Shown here one piece after another: positions 1 through 8,326 of a stretch of DNA of 64,000 nt. This DNA is from JBAYST01 sp034932745 (lineage in GTDB: Bacteria; Bacillota_I; Bacilli_A; RFN20; CAG-826), in assembly GCA_034932745.1 (NCBI GenBank), contig JAYFOJ010000001.1, positions 124,001-188,000 on the forward strand, in the 5' to 3' direction. How positions within the stretch are numbered: the stretch's first letter is position 1; every line of letters begins with the position of its first letter. Position numbers and translations under genes: made by a program. The notes beneath the pieces were generated by a model that searched no databases, was not told the origin of the DNA, and was given only the letters and a program-made list of their open reading frames with translations.

Positions 1-602
1 AAGGCGCTGAGATTCACGAAGTTTCAATCGATGAAGCTTTGCTAAAAGCAATTTATCCAACTTATATCGTTATTAGTTGCGCCGAAGCGACAAGTAACAA
101 TGCTAATTTAGATGGTATTAAATTTGGTCCTCGCTATGAAGGCAGTTCATATGAAGAAGTAATGACGAAAGCAAGAACCAATGGTTTTTCCGAATTAATT
201 AAACGCCGCTTCGTTATCGGCAGTTTCGCTTTGTTAGCGGAAAACCAAGATGTTCTTTTCTTAAGAGCACAAAAAGCACGAAGGATGATCGTCGAAGCCA
301 TCAATAAAGTACTTTCTGAGTTCGATGTCATCTATCTTCCAGCCTCTCCATCTATTGCACCTAAATTTATCAATTCATCAGATCGCCTTTCGTCTGAATA
401 TTTAATTGCTGATAATCACCTTGCAATTGGTAATTTTGGCGGTTATCCAAGTATCACTTTCCCACTTGGTTTCGAAGAAAAAATGCCTTTTGGCGGTAAT
501 ATTACCGGCAGACATTTTGAAGATGGCAAAGTGCTACAAATCGCAAACGCTATTGAACATTTTGTAGGATTAAAGAATCTATCAGCAAAGGAGGGCAAAT
601 AA
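1..602 (+). CDS. gatA: Glutamyl-tRNA(Gln)/aspartyl-tRNA(Asn) amidotransferase subunit A, C-terminal part
   Basis: The frame is open from the window edge (first full codon at 3), so only about the last 199 residues are present. It is the amidase subunit of GatCAB, which releases ammonia from glutamine to convert Glu-tRNA(Gln) to Gln-tRNA(Gln). The visible part carries the typical GatA C-terminal pattern: a GPRYEG segment, an RRFVIGSFAL segment (compare RRIMLGTYAL in other GatA proteins) and the late FGGYPSITFPLGF segment. The Ser-Ser-Lys catalytic residues lie upstream of the window. gatB starts 1 base after the stop, with its ribosome binding site (AAAGGAGGG) inside the gatA end, so the two are co-translated. 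Confidence 0.93.
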   Translation, partial: GAEIHEVSIDEALLKAIYPTYIVISCAEATSNNANLDGIKFGPRYEGSSYEEVMTKARTNGFSELIKRRFVIGSFALLAENQDVLFLRAQKARRMIVEAINKVLSEFDVIYLPASPSIAPKFINSSDRLSSEYLIADNHLAIGNFGGYPSITFPLGFEEKMPFGGNITGRHFEDGKVLQIANAIEHFVGLKNLSAKEGK

Positions 603-603
603 G

Positions 604-2028
604 ATGAATTTTGAAGCAGTTATCGGTCTAGAAATACACGTCGAGATGAAAACTAAATCTAAAATGTTTTCTAATGCGCCTGTTTCCTTTGGAGATCTTC
701 CAAATAGCGATGTTGTTCCACTAGATATGGCTTTCCCAGGTACGATGCCTGTCGTCAATAAAAGAGCGGTTATTAACGCTATTCGAGTAGCGAATGCTCT
801 TAATATGGAAATCGACCATGAATTATGGTTTGACCGCAAGAACTATTTTTATAGCGATTTACCAAAGGGATATCAAATAACTCAACAAAGAAGGCCAATT
901 GGTAAGAATGGATTCTTATTAATAAACACCTCCAAAGGAAATAGAAGAATTGAAATCGAACGAATTCACCTCGAAGAAGATACTTGCAAACAGTTGCACT
1001 TTAGCGATTACACTTTACTCGATTACAATCGGGCGGGAATCCCGTTAATCGAAATCGTTTCTCGCCCTGATATACGAGATGGCGAAGAAGCGATGAAATA
1101 TGTCGAGACCATAAGGTCTATCGTTCAATATCTCGATGTTTCTAACGGCAAAATGGAAGAGGGTTCATTGCGGTGCGATGTTAATATCTCTTTAAAACCA
1201 ATCGGAGCTAAAAAACTAGGTACTAAAGTCGAGATTAAAAATCTTAACTCTTTAGCCAATGTTCAGAAGGCAATCGATTTTGAAATGCAAAGACAAGAAA
1301 AGATCTTACTCATGGGTCAAGCTGTCCGCCAGGAAACTAGAAGATTTGATGAAGCGACACGCGAGACTGTATTAATGAGAGTTAAAACCGATGCGGTGGA
1401 CTACAAGTATTTTGTCGAACCCAATATTGCGCCGATCAAACTATCAGAAGAGTTTATAGTAGAGACAATAAAATCTTCACCAGAATTAGCTAGTAAAAAA
1501 TATGAAAGATACGTTGGCCTTGGACTTAGCGATTACGACGCTAATATCTTGGTACAAGATAAATCGATAGCAGAATACTTTGATTTAGCCCTTAAAACAA
1601 ATGCTAACCCCAAACTATTAGCGAACTGGCTAATCGTCGACATTCAGGCGGTTTTAAATAAAGAAGAAATTGAAATTTCAAAGTTTAAAATATCGCCAAA
1701 ACATTTAGGCGAATTAGTTCTCATGATTGAAAAGAATGAAATCAGTAATAAACAAGGTCGCGATGTCTTTAACGTCATGCTAAGTGAAGGCGGAAATCCA
1801 AAGGACATTGCATCTAAATTAGGATACGCACTGATTAATGACGATAGTGAGATTGTTAAATTCGTCAATGAAGTATTAGACGCTAATCCACAGTCGATAG
1901 TCGATTTCAAAGGCGGAAAAGATCGTGCTTTTGGATTCTTAGTCGGACAAGTGATGAAAGCATCACATGGTAAGGTTAATCCAGCATTGACCTCGAAGAT
2001 ATTAATGGAAGAATTGAAAAGGAGATAA
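604..2028 (+). CDS. gatB: Glutamyl-tRNA(Gln)/aspartyl-tRNA(Asn) amidotransferase subunit B
   Basis: A 474-residue protein of normal GatB length. The N-terminus carries the family signature GLEIHVEMKTKSKMF, followed by the cradle domain (residues about 1-290) with RCDVNISLKP and KVEIKNLNS, and the C-terminal helical YqeY-like tail that binds the tRNA elbow. GatB activates the tRNA-bound Glu/Asp and accepts ammonia from GatA. It sits directly behind gatA and 2 bases before galE, so the three are probably one transcript. gatC is not in the window. Presence of GatAB implies that glutaminyl- or asparaginyl-tRNA is made by the indirect route. Confidence 0.96.
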   Translation: MNFEAVIGLEIHVEMKTKSKMFSNAPVSFGDLPNSDVVPLDMAFPGTMPVVNKRAVINAIRVANALNMEIDHELWFDRKNYFYSDLPKGYQITQQRRPIGKNGFLLINTSKGNRRIEIERIHLEEDTCKQLHFSDYTLLDYNRAGIPLIEIVSRPDIRDGEEAMKYVETIRSIVQYLDVSNGKMEEGSLRCDVNISLKPIGAKKLGTKVEIKNLNSLANVQKAIDFEMQRQEKILLMGQAVRQETRRFDEATRETVLMRVKTDAVDYKYFVEPNIAPIKLSEEFIVETIKSSPELASKKYERYVGLGLSDYDANILVQDKSIAEYFDLALKTNANPKLLANWLIVDIQAVLNKEEIEISKFKISPKHLGELVLMIEKNEISNKQGRDVFNVMLSEGGNPKDIASKLGYALINDDSEIVKFVNEVLDANPQSIVDFKGGKDRAFGFLVGQVMKASHGKVNPALTSKILMEELKRR

Positions 2029-2030
2029 GA

Positions 2031-3041
2031 ATGGCAATTTTAGTTACAGGTGGAACGGGTTATATCGGCAGTCACACCGTCGTCGAACTTTTAAAAAGTG
2101 GCGAGGATGTCGTTATCGTCGATAATCTTGTAAACTCCAAAAAAGAAGTTCTTAATCGCATTTATAAGATAACTGGTAAGAAACCAAGATTTTATGAATT
2201 TGATGTTCGAGATGATCATAAACTTAACGAACTATTTGAGAAAGAACAAATTACTGATGTCATCCATTTCGCTGGGTTGAAAGCCGTCGGAGAATCGGTT
2301 CAAAAACCGGAACTTTACTTTGCCAATAATATCGGTTCCACTCTTTCATTGTTAAATGCAATGGAAAGACATCAAGTTCCAAATTTGGTGTTCTCGAGTA
2401 GCGCTACAGTTTATGGAAACCCAAGAATTGTTCCAATTACTGAAGAAGAACAAATTGGTGGATGTACTAATCCTTATGGCGAAACGAAGTTTCAAATCGA
2501 ATGCATCTTAAAAGATGTCGCAAGAGTCCGTAAAAACATGAATATTGCAATATTGAGATATTTCAATCCAATTGGTGCTCATGAGAGTGGCTTGATTGGT
2601 GAAGATCCTAACGGTATTCCAAATAACTTAATGCCATATATCACTCAAGTGGCTGCCAAGCGTTTACCGGTTTTAAATGTATTTGGTAATGACTATAAAA
2701 CGATCGATGGAACCGGAGTAAGAGATTACATTCACGTCGTCGATTTAGCCCTTGGTCATTTAGCGGCATTAAAAAAATTAAGAGAAAAACCAGGTTTAGT
2801 TATTTATAATTTAGGTACAGGTCGTGGAACATCAGTTCTTGAACTGGTCAATGCTTTTGAAAAGGCAACTGGTGTTAAGATTCCTTATGTCATTAAAGAA
2901 AGAAGAGCAGGAGATATCGACGCTTGCTACGCAAACGCCGACAAAGCTCTTAAAGAACTAGGTTGGAAAACAAAAAAGACAATCGTCGATTGTTGTAAAA
3001 ATTCTTGGAATTGGCAAAAGAATAACCCAAATGGTTATTAA
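2031..3041 (+). CDS. galE: UDP-glucose 4-epimerase
   Basis: A 336-residue short-chain dehydrogenase-type epimerase that interconverts UDP-glucose and UDP-galactose. The NAD-binding GGTGYIGSHT motif is at residues 6-15, the catalytic region FSSSATVYG at about 120, and the catalytic Tyr-x-x-x-Lys (YGETK) near residue 148. The substrate-binding segment RYFNPIGAHESG follows. Length matches bacterial GalE. The start codon is 2 bases behind the gatB stop and is served by AAAGGAG. With GalU (58258) it supplies activated sugars, plausibly for glycolipids or surface polysaccharide made by genes at 9101 and 12337. Confidence 0.95.
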   Translation: MAILVTGGTGYIGSHTVVELLKSGEDVVIVDNLVNSKKEVLNRIYKITGKKPRFYEFDVRDDHKLNELFEKEQITDVIHFAGLKAVGESVQKPELYFANNIGSTLSLLNAMERHQVPNLVFSSSATVYGNPRIVPITEEEQIGGCTNPYGETKFQIECILKDVARVRKNMNIAILRYFNPIGAHESGLIGEDPNGIPNNLMPYITQVAAKRLPVLNVFGNDYKTIDGTGVRDYIHVVDLALGHLAALKKLREKPGLVIYNLGTGRGTSVLELVNAFEKATGVKIPYVIKERRAGDIDACYANADKALKELGWKTKKTIVDCCKNSWNWQKNNPNGY

Positions 3042-3053
3042 TAGGAGTTAATT

Positions 3054-3977
3054 ATGCAAGTCAAAGAAAACCGTATTGAACTAAAGCTCAATGATGAGAC
3101 GAGCCTTTTTGGTCGTTCGTGGACGATTGAAAAATCAGTAGCGAATATTATTATCATGGAGGGCATGGAAGAACACGCGAAACGTTACGATGACTTTGCT
3201 CGTTATCTATGCTCGCGCGGTTGTGATGTCTACTGCATCGATTGTTACGGACAAGGCGAAAACGTTAGTCCTGATATGTCAGACCGTGGCATATGGCCAG
3301 AATCAGGATTTAGAAAGATGGTTCAAGCAACCGATCAATTAGTGGCAAAGCTCCGCGTATCTTGCCATCCGATTTATATCTTCGCGCATTCGATGGGCTC
3401 ATTCATGGCACAAGATTATATTCAAAGATATACTCAACACGTCAACAAAGTTGTCTTATGCGGTTCTGGCGCTAAGAATCCAATGGTCGGATTTGCCTTT
3501 TGGCTCGCTAAGATGAGTACTACTAAAAAGAACCGAGACAACAAATCCAAATTCCTCAATAAATTGATGTTTGGTTCATTCAATAACAAGATTAAGAATC
3601 CAAAGACTGCGTATGACTGGCTCTCTTATAACGAGTTAAATGTCAAAACTTATGTCGATGACCCGCTAACAGGGTTTGGTCCCAATAAGGGATTCTGCTA
3701 TGAGTTTTTAAAAGGAATGTCTCGTCTATGGAAGCGCAAATTCTTGAAGAAGATTAGAAAAGACATCGATATTTTTGTCATTTCTGGCGCCGATGATCCT
3801 GTTTCTTCTTATGGTAAAGCGGTGGCGAAACTTAAAAAGATGTATATCAGTCTAGGGATTAAAAATGTTCAGTCCAAGGTTTACGAACATGCCCGTCACG
3901 AAATTTTAAATGAAAATCTCGAAATTCGTGAAAAAGTGTATAAAGACATCGCTGATTTCTATTTAGGAACTAAATAA
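3054..3977 (+). CDS. Alpha/beta hydrolase, lysophospholipase/monoacylglycerol lipase-like
   Basis: A 307-residue alpha/beta hydrolase of the serine aminopeptidase S33 (hydrolase_4) family. The nucleophile elbow is AHSMGS with Ser113. An oxyanion-region segment IIIMEGMEEHAKRYDDFA precedes it and matches the HGxxEHxxRY pattern of monoacylglycerol lipases with the first His replaced by Glu. The catalytic Asp lies probably in SGADDPVS and the His in YEHARHEILNE. No signal peptide is visible, so it is probably cytoplasmic or membrane-associated and acts on lysophospholipid or monoacylglycerol; substrate is inferred. Last gene of the gatAB-galE run, followed by a terminator. Confidence 0.82.
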   Translation: MQVKENRIELKLNDETSLFGRSWTIEKSVANIIIMEGMEEHAKRYDDFARYLCSRGCDVYCIDCYGQGENVSPDMSDRGIWPESGFRKMVQATDQLVAKLRVSCHPIYIFAHSMGSFMAQDYIQRYTQHVNKVVLCGSGAKNPMVGFAFWLAKMSTTKKNRDNKSKFLNKLMFGSFNNKIKNPKTAYDWLSYNELNVKTYVDDPLTGFGPNKGFCYEFLKGMSRLWKRKFLKKIRKDIDIFVISGADDPVSSYGKAVAKLKKMYISLGIKNVQSKVYEHARHEILNENLEIREKVYKDIADFYLGTK

Positions 3978-3981
3978 ATTA

Positions 3982-4012
3982 AAAGCCCATCTCTACGATG
4001 GGCCTTCTTATT
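3982..4012 (+). terminator. Intrinsic terminator after the hydrolase gene
   Basis: Hairpin with arms AAGCCCATC and GATGGGCCTT flanking a short loop, followed by a T-rich stretch. It closes the gatA-gatB-galE-hydrolase transcript before the tRNA genes. Confidence 0.7.
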
Positions 4013-4056
4013 GCTTTCTTTATTTTAATAACGATAAGTTATATCATTTTACCAGT

Positions 4057-4134
4057 GCCCCGGTAACTCAGCCTGGATAGAGTATCACCCTCCTAAGGTG
4101 GAAGTCGGAAGTTCAAATCTCCCTCGGGGCGCCA
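4057..4134 (+). tRNA. tRNA-Arg (anticodon CCT)
   Basis: Cloverleaf of 78 bases including an encoded CCA end. The acceptor stem GCCCCGG pairs with TCGGGGC. The anticodon stem TCACC/GGTGG encloses the loop CTCCTAA, giving anticodon CCT (reads AGG). The T-arm contains TTCAAAT, with one A-C mismatch in its stem. Confidence 0.93.
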
Positions 4135-4163
4135 ACTACGTTGCTTGCTAGGTTAATTATTAC

Positions 4164-4192
4164 TTGACATCTTAGCGATATATTTCTAAAAT
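4164..4192 (+). promoter_or_regulatory. Promoter for tRNA-Ala
   Basis: A consensus -35 TTGACA at 4164-4169, a spacer of 17 bases and -10 TAAAAT at 4187-4192. Predicted transcription start is near 4199, about 20 bases before the mature tRNA-Ala 5' end. Confidence 0.75.
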
Positions 4193-4219
4193 CTTAACGT
4201 TGTCTAAAGTATTACCAAT

Positions 4220-4295
4220 GGGCCTGTAGCTCACCTGGGAGAGCGCCTCCATGGCATGGAGGAGGTAGAGGGTTCGATCCCCTTCAGGTCCACCA
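4220..4295 (+). tRNA. tRNA-Ala (anticodon GGC)
   Basis: A 76-base cloverleaf with encoded CCA. The acceptor stem GGGCCTG pairs with CAGGTCC. The anticodon stem CCTCC/GGAGG encloses ATGGCAT, giving anticodon GGC (reads GCC/GCT). The T-loop TTCGATC is standard. Confidence 0.95.
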
Positions 4296-4305
4296 AATTA
4301 GTATT

Positions 4306-4336
4306 AAAAATCCCATGTTTAACGGGATTTTTTTAA
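4306..4336 (+). terminator. Intrinsic terminator after tRNA-Ala
   Basis: Arms AAATCCC (4308-4314) and GGGATTT (4324-4330) with a 9-base loop, followed by a run of T. Confidence 0.8.
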
Positions 4337-4636
4337 TGGAATCATTATGCTATTAATACCTGTCGTGGTGTAGTATTGATAACAATTATCCTCATCAATT
4401 TGAGAAGGAAAGATTTTTTATTTCTTTCAGAGCAAGCGGCCAAATTGCGGGATATGCCAACCGCTTTTGCTACTGGCTGCATGGCATATATCTTCTTTCA
4501 AAACCTACACGCGTACAAGTACAAGTATAAAAATACTTGTTATAAACCGCTATTAATTGACAACAAAAATAAAATTTGTGTTATTGACATAACCACAACT
4601 GGTCATGTTATTGTTTTATTGCATAAGGAGCATTAT
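4337..4636 (+). other. Upstream region of the phosphoesterase gene with possible structured RNA
   Basis: A 300-base stretch. The reading frame of the following gene is open back to 4376, but the N-terminus it would add has no family match and would bury a clear lipoprotein signal peptide, so I read it as non-coding. It contains two interleaved pairings of a pseudoknot layout: AGCAA-GCGG (4431-4439) with CCGCTTTTGCT (4461-4471), and ATATGCC (4452-4458) with GGCATAT (4483-4489). It also holds a perfect inverted repeat ACAAGTAT/ATACTTGT (4521-4528/4533-4540) that could be an operator. Possible -35 elements TTGACA occur at about 4558 and 4583. Function unknown. Confidence 0.4.
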
Positions 4637-5920
4637 ATGAATAATAAAAAGTACGCAATGTGCCTACTTACGATTCCGTTTCTGACTACTGCTTTAACTT
4701 CGTGTGGTGGCAATCAGTTTCAGCCACTATGGAATGAAGAAGCAGATTCAGAAAAGTTAGTGTCTGTTGTCATTTCCGACATTCATTTAGGTGTCGATGA
4801 TGTTTTTGCGGAGAATAGCAAAAACAAAGGACTGACTGCCGATTTTTTCAATCGTGCTTCGGTTACTTCATCCATTGATGAAATCGTAATTGATGGCGAT
4901 TTTCTCGATGGCTGGTTCTTGCCAACCTCGTATGGGACGATTAGAAACTACTCTGAACTTTATACACGAGTAGCAAGCAACAATAAAGAGATAATCACGG
5001 CAATACAACGTTGTATTGCTAACGGAAAGAAAGTTGTTTATGTTCCTGGAAATCATGATATGACATTGTCGCATGATATTCTTGCTTCAATCATACCTGG
5101 TATTACCCAAATTCGTGATGAAGACGGACTAGGTACTTATCGCACTGGATACCGCAGCGAAGTTGCGATTGAGCATGGGCATCGTTATAACGTGTTCTGC
5201 GCTCCAGATCCATTAAGCAATGCTGTTGTTGGAATAAATTCGATTCTTCCAGCGGGTTATTTTTATACGCGATTAGCGACTGAATGGGTCGTAGAAGGAC
5301 ATCCTACTAATCAAATTGCTGTTCCTAATGTCGATGAGCCAAGCGCTTTAGATGTTGATCAGATGGGGGCGTATGCTTACTATCAAATGTGGAAAAATGT
5401 TATCGGACAATTTGGCGTAAATAAAACAATGGAAGATAAATTCCTTCCTGTGGGCGTCGATGGTTTCGATGATTATTACTCATTAGCGGATGTGGTTCCA
5501 ACAATGAAAGACGGAAAAATTCAGGCAAAGCTTTTTCCAGATATTCAAGCTAGATGGAATGAATTGCAGATTAAAAATCGCGTAAATAAACCATATGATT
5601 TCATCGAGGCGATTACTAACGCAGATAATAGTGATTGGTGCGACGAAACCGCTATTGAACAGCATTTTGATATTGAAAAAAGTACTGATGTTGTCGTTTT
5701 TGGTCATACTCATAACCCAAAATTTTGGAACAATATTGAGGGATATCCAGGTAAAACCTATATTAATACAGGAACTTGGATTGATAAAAATAACGTTGAT
5801 GCACAAAAAAGAACTCGTCAGTTTGCAAAAATCGTTTCATCTAATGAAGAAACCATTTCTGCTTTGCTCCAGTATCAAGCCGACGGAACAATTATCGATA
5901 TCTCTAACGACTGTAAATAA
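4637..5920 (+). CDS. Lipoprotein metallophosphoesterase
   Basis: A 427-residue surface lipoprotein. The start at 4637 is chosen because it has AAGGAG 8 bases upstream and opens a lipoprotein signal peptide (NKK, hydrophobic core, lipobox LTSC at about residue 23). All calcineurin-like phosphoesterase motifs are present: DIHLG with Asp48 and His50, GDFLD, PGNHDM, an HGHRY segment and GHTHNP near the C-terminus, so a two-metal centre should form. It would hydrolyse phosphate mono- or diesters outside the cell; substrate unknown, with UDP-sugar, nucleotide or phospholipid targets all possible. It stands alone with its own terminator. Confidence 0.85.
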   Translation: MNNKKYAMCLLTIPFLTTALTSCGGNQFQPLWNEEADSEKLVSVVISDIHLGVDDVFAENSKNKGLTADFFNRASVTSSIDEIVIDGDFLDGWFLPTSYGTIRNYSELYTRVASNNKEIITAIQRCIANGKKVVYVPGNHDMTLSHDILASIIPGITQIRDEDGLGTYRTGYRSEVAIEHGHRYNVFCAPDPLSNAVVGINSILPAGYFYTRLATEWVVEGHPTNQIAVPNVDEPSALDVDQMGAYAYYQMWKNVIGQFGVNKTMEDKFLPVGVDGFDDYYSLADVVPTMKDGKIQAKLFPDIQARWNELQIKNRVNKPYDFIEAITNADNSDWCDETAIEQHFDIEKSTDVVVFGHTHNPKFWNNIEGYPGKTYINTGTWIDKNNVDAQKRTRQFAKIVSSNEETISALLQYQADGTIIDISNDCK

Positions 5921-5940
5921 GCATAATAGTCTAACTAATA

Positions 5941-5970
5941 AACAACTCCATTATGGGGTTGTTTTATTTT
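5941..5970 (+). terminator. Intrinsic terminator after the phosphoesterase gene
   Basis: A 9-pair stem AACAACTCC/GGGGTTGTT (one G-T pair) with a 5-base loop, followed by TTATTTT. Confidence 0.85.
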
Positions 5971-5991
5971 GAAAAAAATTGTCAAATAAAA

Positions 5992-6020
5992 TTACATTTT
6001 ATGAATTTTGATAATATAAT
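5992..6020 (+). promoter_or_regulatory. Promoter of the P-loop kinase gene, leaderless arrangement
   Basis: -35 TTACAT at 5992-5997, spacer of 17, -10 TATAAT at 6015-6020. The predicted transcription start falls at about 6027-6028, on the start codon itself. Confidence 0.65.
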
Positions 6021-6027
6021 ACATGTT

Positions 6028-6579
6028 ATGAAAAAACTAGTGGTCGTTTTAGGTGATTTAGCAACTGGTAAAAGTACTTTTGCGAAAATCATAGCGGAAA
6101 AATACGATTTAGAATTAATAAGCAAAGATGATATTAAAGAAATATTGGGAGATCAGATTGGTTTTAAGGATCGTGAAGAAAATATTAAATTGAGTAAGAC
6201 ATCGTATTCGCTACTTTATTTTGTTTTAGAAAAAGCTTGTTCCAAAAATATTGATGTTATTTTAGAAGCCAACTTTCATGAAGAACAACTTAAATCAATT
6301 GAAGGGGTAGCAAGAAAATACGAATACGAAATACTGAAAATCGTAATAAATGGTGATCCTAGTGTGTTATACAAACGGTATATGAATCGTTTAATCAATG
6401 AACATCGCAATCCAGTTCACGCATCAATTCCATTCTCTTCGTGTGAAGACTTCAAAGAGTATACACTTAGCAATCGAGAAAAAAATTTATTAGGAACAAA
6501 AATAGAAATCGACGCAACTAGTTTTGATTATCAAAGCGATTCTAAGATTTTGAAACAGATTGAATCGTTTTTACGTTAG
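6028..6579 (+). CDS. P-loop kinase, AAA_33 type, substrate unknown
   Basis: A protein of 183 residues from ATG 6028 (the frame also has ATG 6001, but that lies within the predicted promoter). It opens with a beta strand and the Walker A motif GDLATGKST at about residues 8-16, as in small zeta-toxin/polynucleotide kinase-like ATPases. A Walker B-like VILEAN follows at about residue 77, and there is a possible lid segment around YKRYMNRLINEHR. It probably phosphorylates a small molecule or polynucleotide end; nothing in the neighbourhood names the substrate. No ribosome binding site precedes it, consistent with a leaderless mRNA. Its end overlaps the convergent reductase gene by 4 bases. Confidence 0.72.
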   Translation: MKKLVVVLGDLATGKSTFAKIIAEKYDLELISKDDIKEILGDQIGFKDREENIKLSKTSYSLLYFVLEKACSKNIDVILEANFHEEQLKSIEGVARKYEYEILKIVINGDPSVLYKRYMNRLINEHRNPVHASIPFSSCEDFKEYTLSNREKNLLGTKIEIDATSFDYQSDSKILKQIESFLR

Positions 6580-8228
6580 TTATTTTTAAATAGATCTTTA
6601 CAATTAACAAAATTAATATAACCACCAGAAAGGTTTTCGACATTTTTAAATCCACTATTTAATAGCACATTTTGAACAGCATTTGCTGTTAGACCCTTTA
6701 CGCAATATACGATTGTTTGTTTGTTTCTATCAAGATTTTTAAGCTCTTTTCTAATTTTAAACTGTGGAATGTTTATTGCTTCATCAATATGACTTATTCC
6801 ATATTGAAATGGGCTCCTAGTGTCGATTATTTGCCTAGGACCCTCCTTATTTTTTAGGAATTGTTCTGGCGTAATTAGTGTTCGATTTTTATTTACAATA
6901 TTATCAATAATCATTCCTGTGTAATTAATTGGATCACGCGCTGTTGAAAAAGGAGGAGCGTAAGCAAGATCTAGATTTTCAAGATCTTCGGCTTTAGCTT
7001 TAAAGTAAATTGAAGTAGCGAGCACATCAATTCTTTTATCGACGCCTTCATAGCCAACAATTTGTGCTCCAAGTATCGTTCCGTTCTGGTCAGAAATTGT
7101 TTTAATTATCATATCTTTCCCGCCCATATATTCAGGTTTGTTCGGTTTTATATTATGACTAACGATTATTCCGGAATTACTGGTAGCAAAATCTTTTTCG
7201 GTTTTACCAGTTTGTGCTACGGTCATATCGAAGATTTTATAAATCGATGTTCCAAGTATTCCTTTAAAAATGCTATTTCCGCCAGTAATATTATCCCCAA
7301 CAATTCTTCCAGTTTTATTAGCGGTGGACCCTAATGGACGATACATAGGCGTTTTATCATTTGCATTCCATTCTTCAATACAGTCTCCACAGGCATAGAC
7401 ATCTTTAATATTGGTTTCTAGTCTCTCATTTACCTTTATGGCATTAGATTTTCCTAGAGTTATTCCGGCATCAATTGCCAATTCAACATTAGGTTTAGCA
7501 CCAGCGGCAACTAACACGATATCGGCCTTCACATCGATATCTTTGCCATCTTTAGTAATGATGACATTGGAATCTTTAATTTCCTTAACATTAGTGTCTA
7601 GATAAACTTTAACGCCATTAGTTTCCATATAGTTTTTTACGTATTCTGCCATATCTTCATCTAGTGATGGAGAAACCTGTTTAAGTTTTTCAATCAGCGT
7701 TACTGACAATCCTAAATGAGAAAAAGCTTCGACCATTTCTAGTCCGATAAAACCACTTCCAATGACGGCGGCAGTTTTTACTTTATATCTGTCAACATAA
7801 GTTCTTATTTGATCCATATTCTCAATATTTCTTAAAACAAAGACATGCGGAAGATTGATTCCTGGAACTGGAATAAGATTAGCGCGAGCCCCTGTGGCGA
7901 TGACCAATTTATCGTAAGGAGTAATGAATTCCTCTCCTGTTAAGAGGTTCTTAACCCTTACATTTTTCTTAATCGAATCAATCTTTAGTACTTCGTGGTT
8001 AATTTTGATATCGATGTTATATGTATTTTTAAAGTATTCTACACCTCTAGGAACGAGTAAATTTCGATCTTCTACCTCGCGACTTATGTAATAAGGCATT
8101 CCACATCCTGAATAAGAAATGTAGTTGCTTTTATCATAGATAATGATTTCTGCTTTCTCATCATTTCTTCTAGCTTTAGTCGCTGCGGAAGTGCCACCTG
8201 CTACGGCCCCAATTATAATAATTTTCAT
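6576..8228 (-). CDS. CoA-disulfide reductase with C-terminal rhodanese domain
   Basis: A 550-residue flavoprotein disulfide reductase. Start chosen at 8228 because GAGG lies 6 bases upstream; an upstream in-frame ATG at 8240 overlaps that site. The FAD-binding GAVAGGTSAA motif is at residues 7-16. The single active Cys42 sits in YSGCGMPYY, as in CoA-disulfide reductases. The NAD-binding segment VIGSGFIGLEM and the second FAD motif VYACGDCIE follow. Residues about 455-550 form a rhodanese domain (DTRSPFQYGISHI, active loop VYCVKGLTA). Such fusions reduce CoA disulfide, polysulfide or persulfide with NAD(P)H. The likely role is thiol or sulfur redox balance under oxygen stress. Confidence 0.9.
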   Translation of the reverse strand: MKIIIIGAVAGGTSAATKARRNDEKAEIIIYDKSNYISYSGCGMPYYISREVEDRNLLVPRGVEYFKNTYNIDIKINHEVLKIDSIKKNVRVKNLLTGEEFITPYDKLVIATGARANLIPVPGINLPHVFVLRNIENMDQIRTYVDRYKVKTAAVIGSGFIGLEMVEAFSHLGLSVTLIEKLKQVSPSLDEDMAEYVKNYMETNGVKVYLDTNVKEIKDSNVIITKDGKDIDVKADIVLVAAGAKPNVELAIDAGITLGKSNAIKVNERLETNIKDVYACGDCIEEWNANDKTPMYRPLGSTANKTGRIVGDNITGGNSIFKGILGTSIYKIFDMTVAQTGKTEKDFATSNSGIIVSHNIKPNKPEYMGGKDMIIKTISDQNGTILGAQIVGYEGVDKRIDVLATSIYFKAKAEDLENLDLAYAPPFSTARDPINYTGMIIDNIVNKNRTLITPEQFLKNKEGPRQIIDTRSPFQYGISHIDEAINIPQFKIRKELKNLDRNKQTIVYCVKGLTANAVQNVLLNSGFKNVENLSGGYINFVNCKDLFKNN

Positions 8229-8301
8229 ATTTATCCTCATATTTAATTTATTACGATTCGCGATTTATTAAAAACGAAGTGCTTTGAAAATTATCTTCAA
8301 T

Positions 8302-8326
8302 AAAAAAACGCTATCGCTAGCGTTAA
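8302..8326 (-). terminator. Intrinsic terminator of the acyltransferase operon
   Basis: Read on the minus strand: AACGCTA-GCGA-TAGCGTT followed by seven T. The right arm overlaps the acyltransferase stop codon region. Confidence 0.8.

Noticed and set aside
4376..4636. N-terminal extension of the phosphoesterase frame
   Set aside because: It would place a lipoprotein signal peptide 88 residues inside the protein, and ATG 4637 has a good ribosome binding site.
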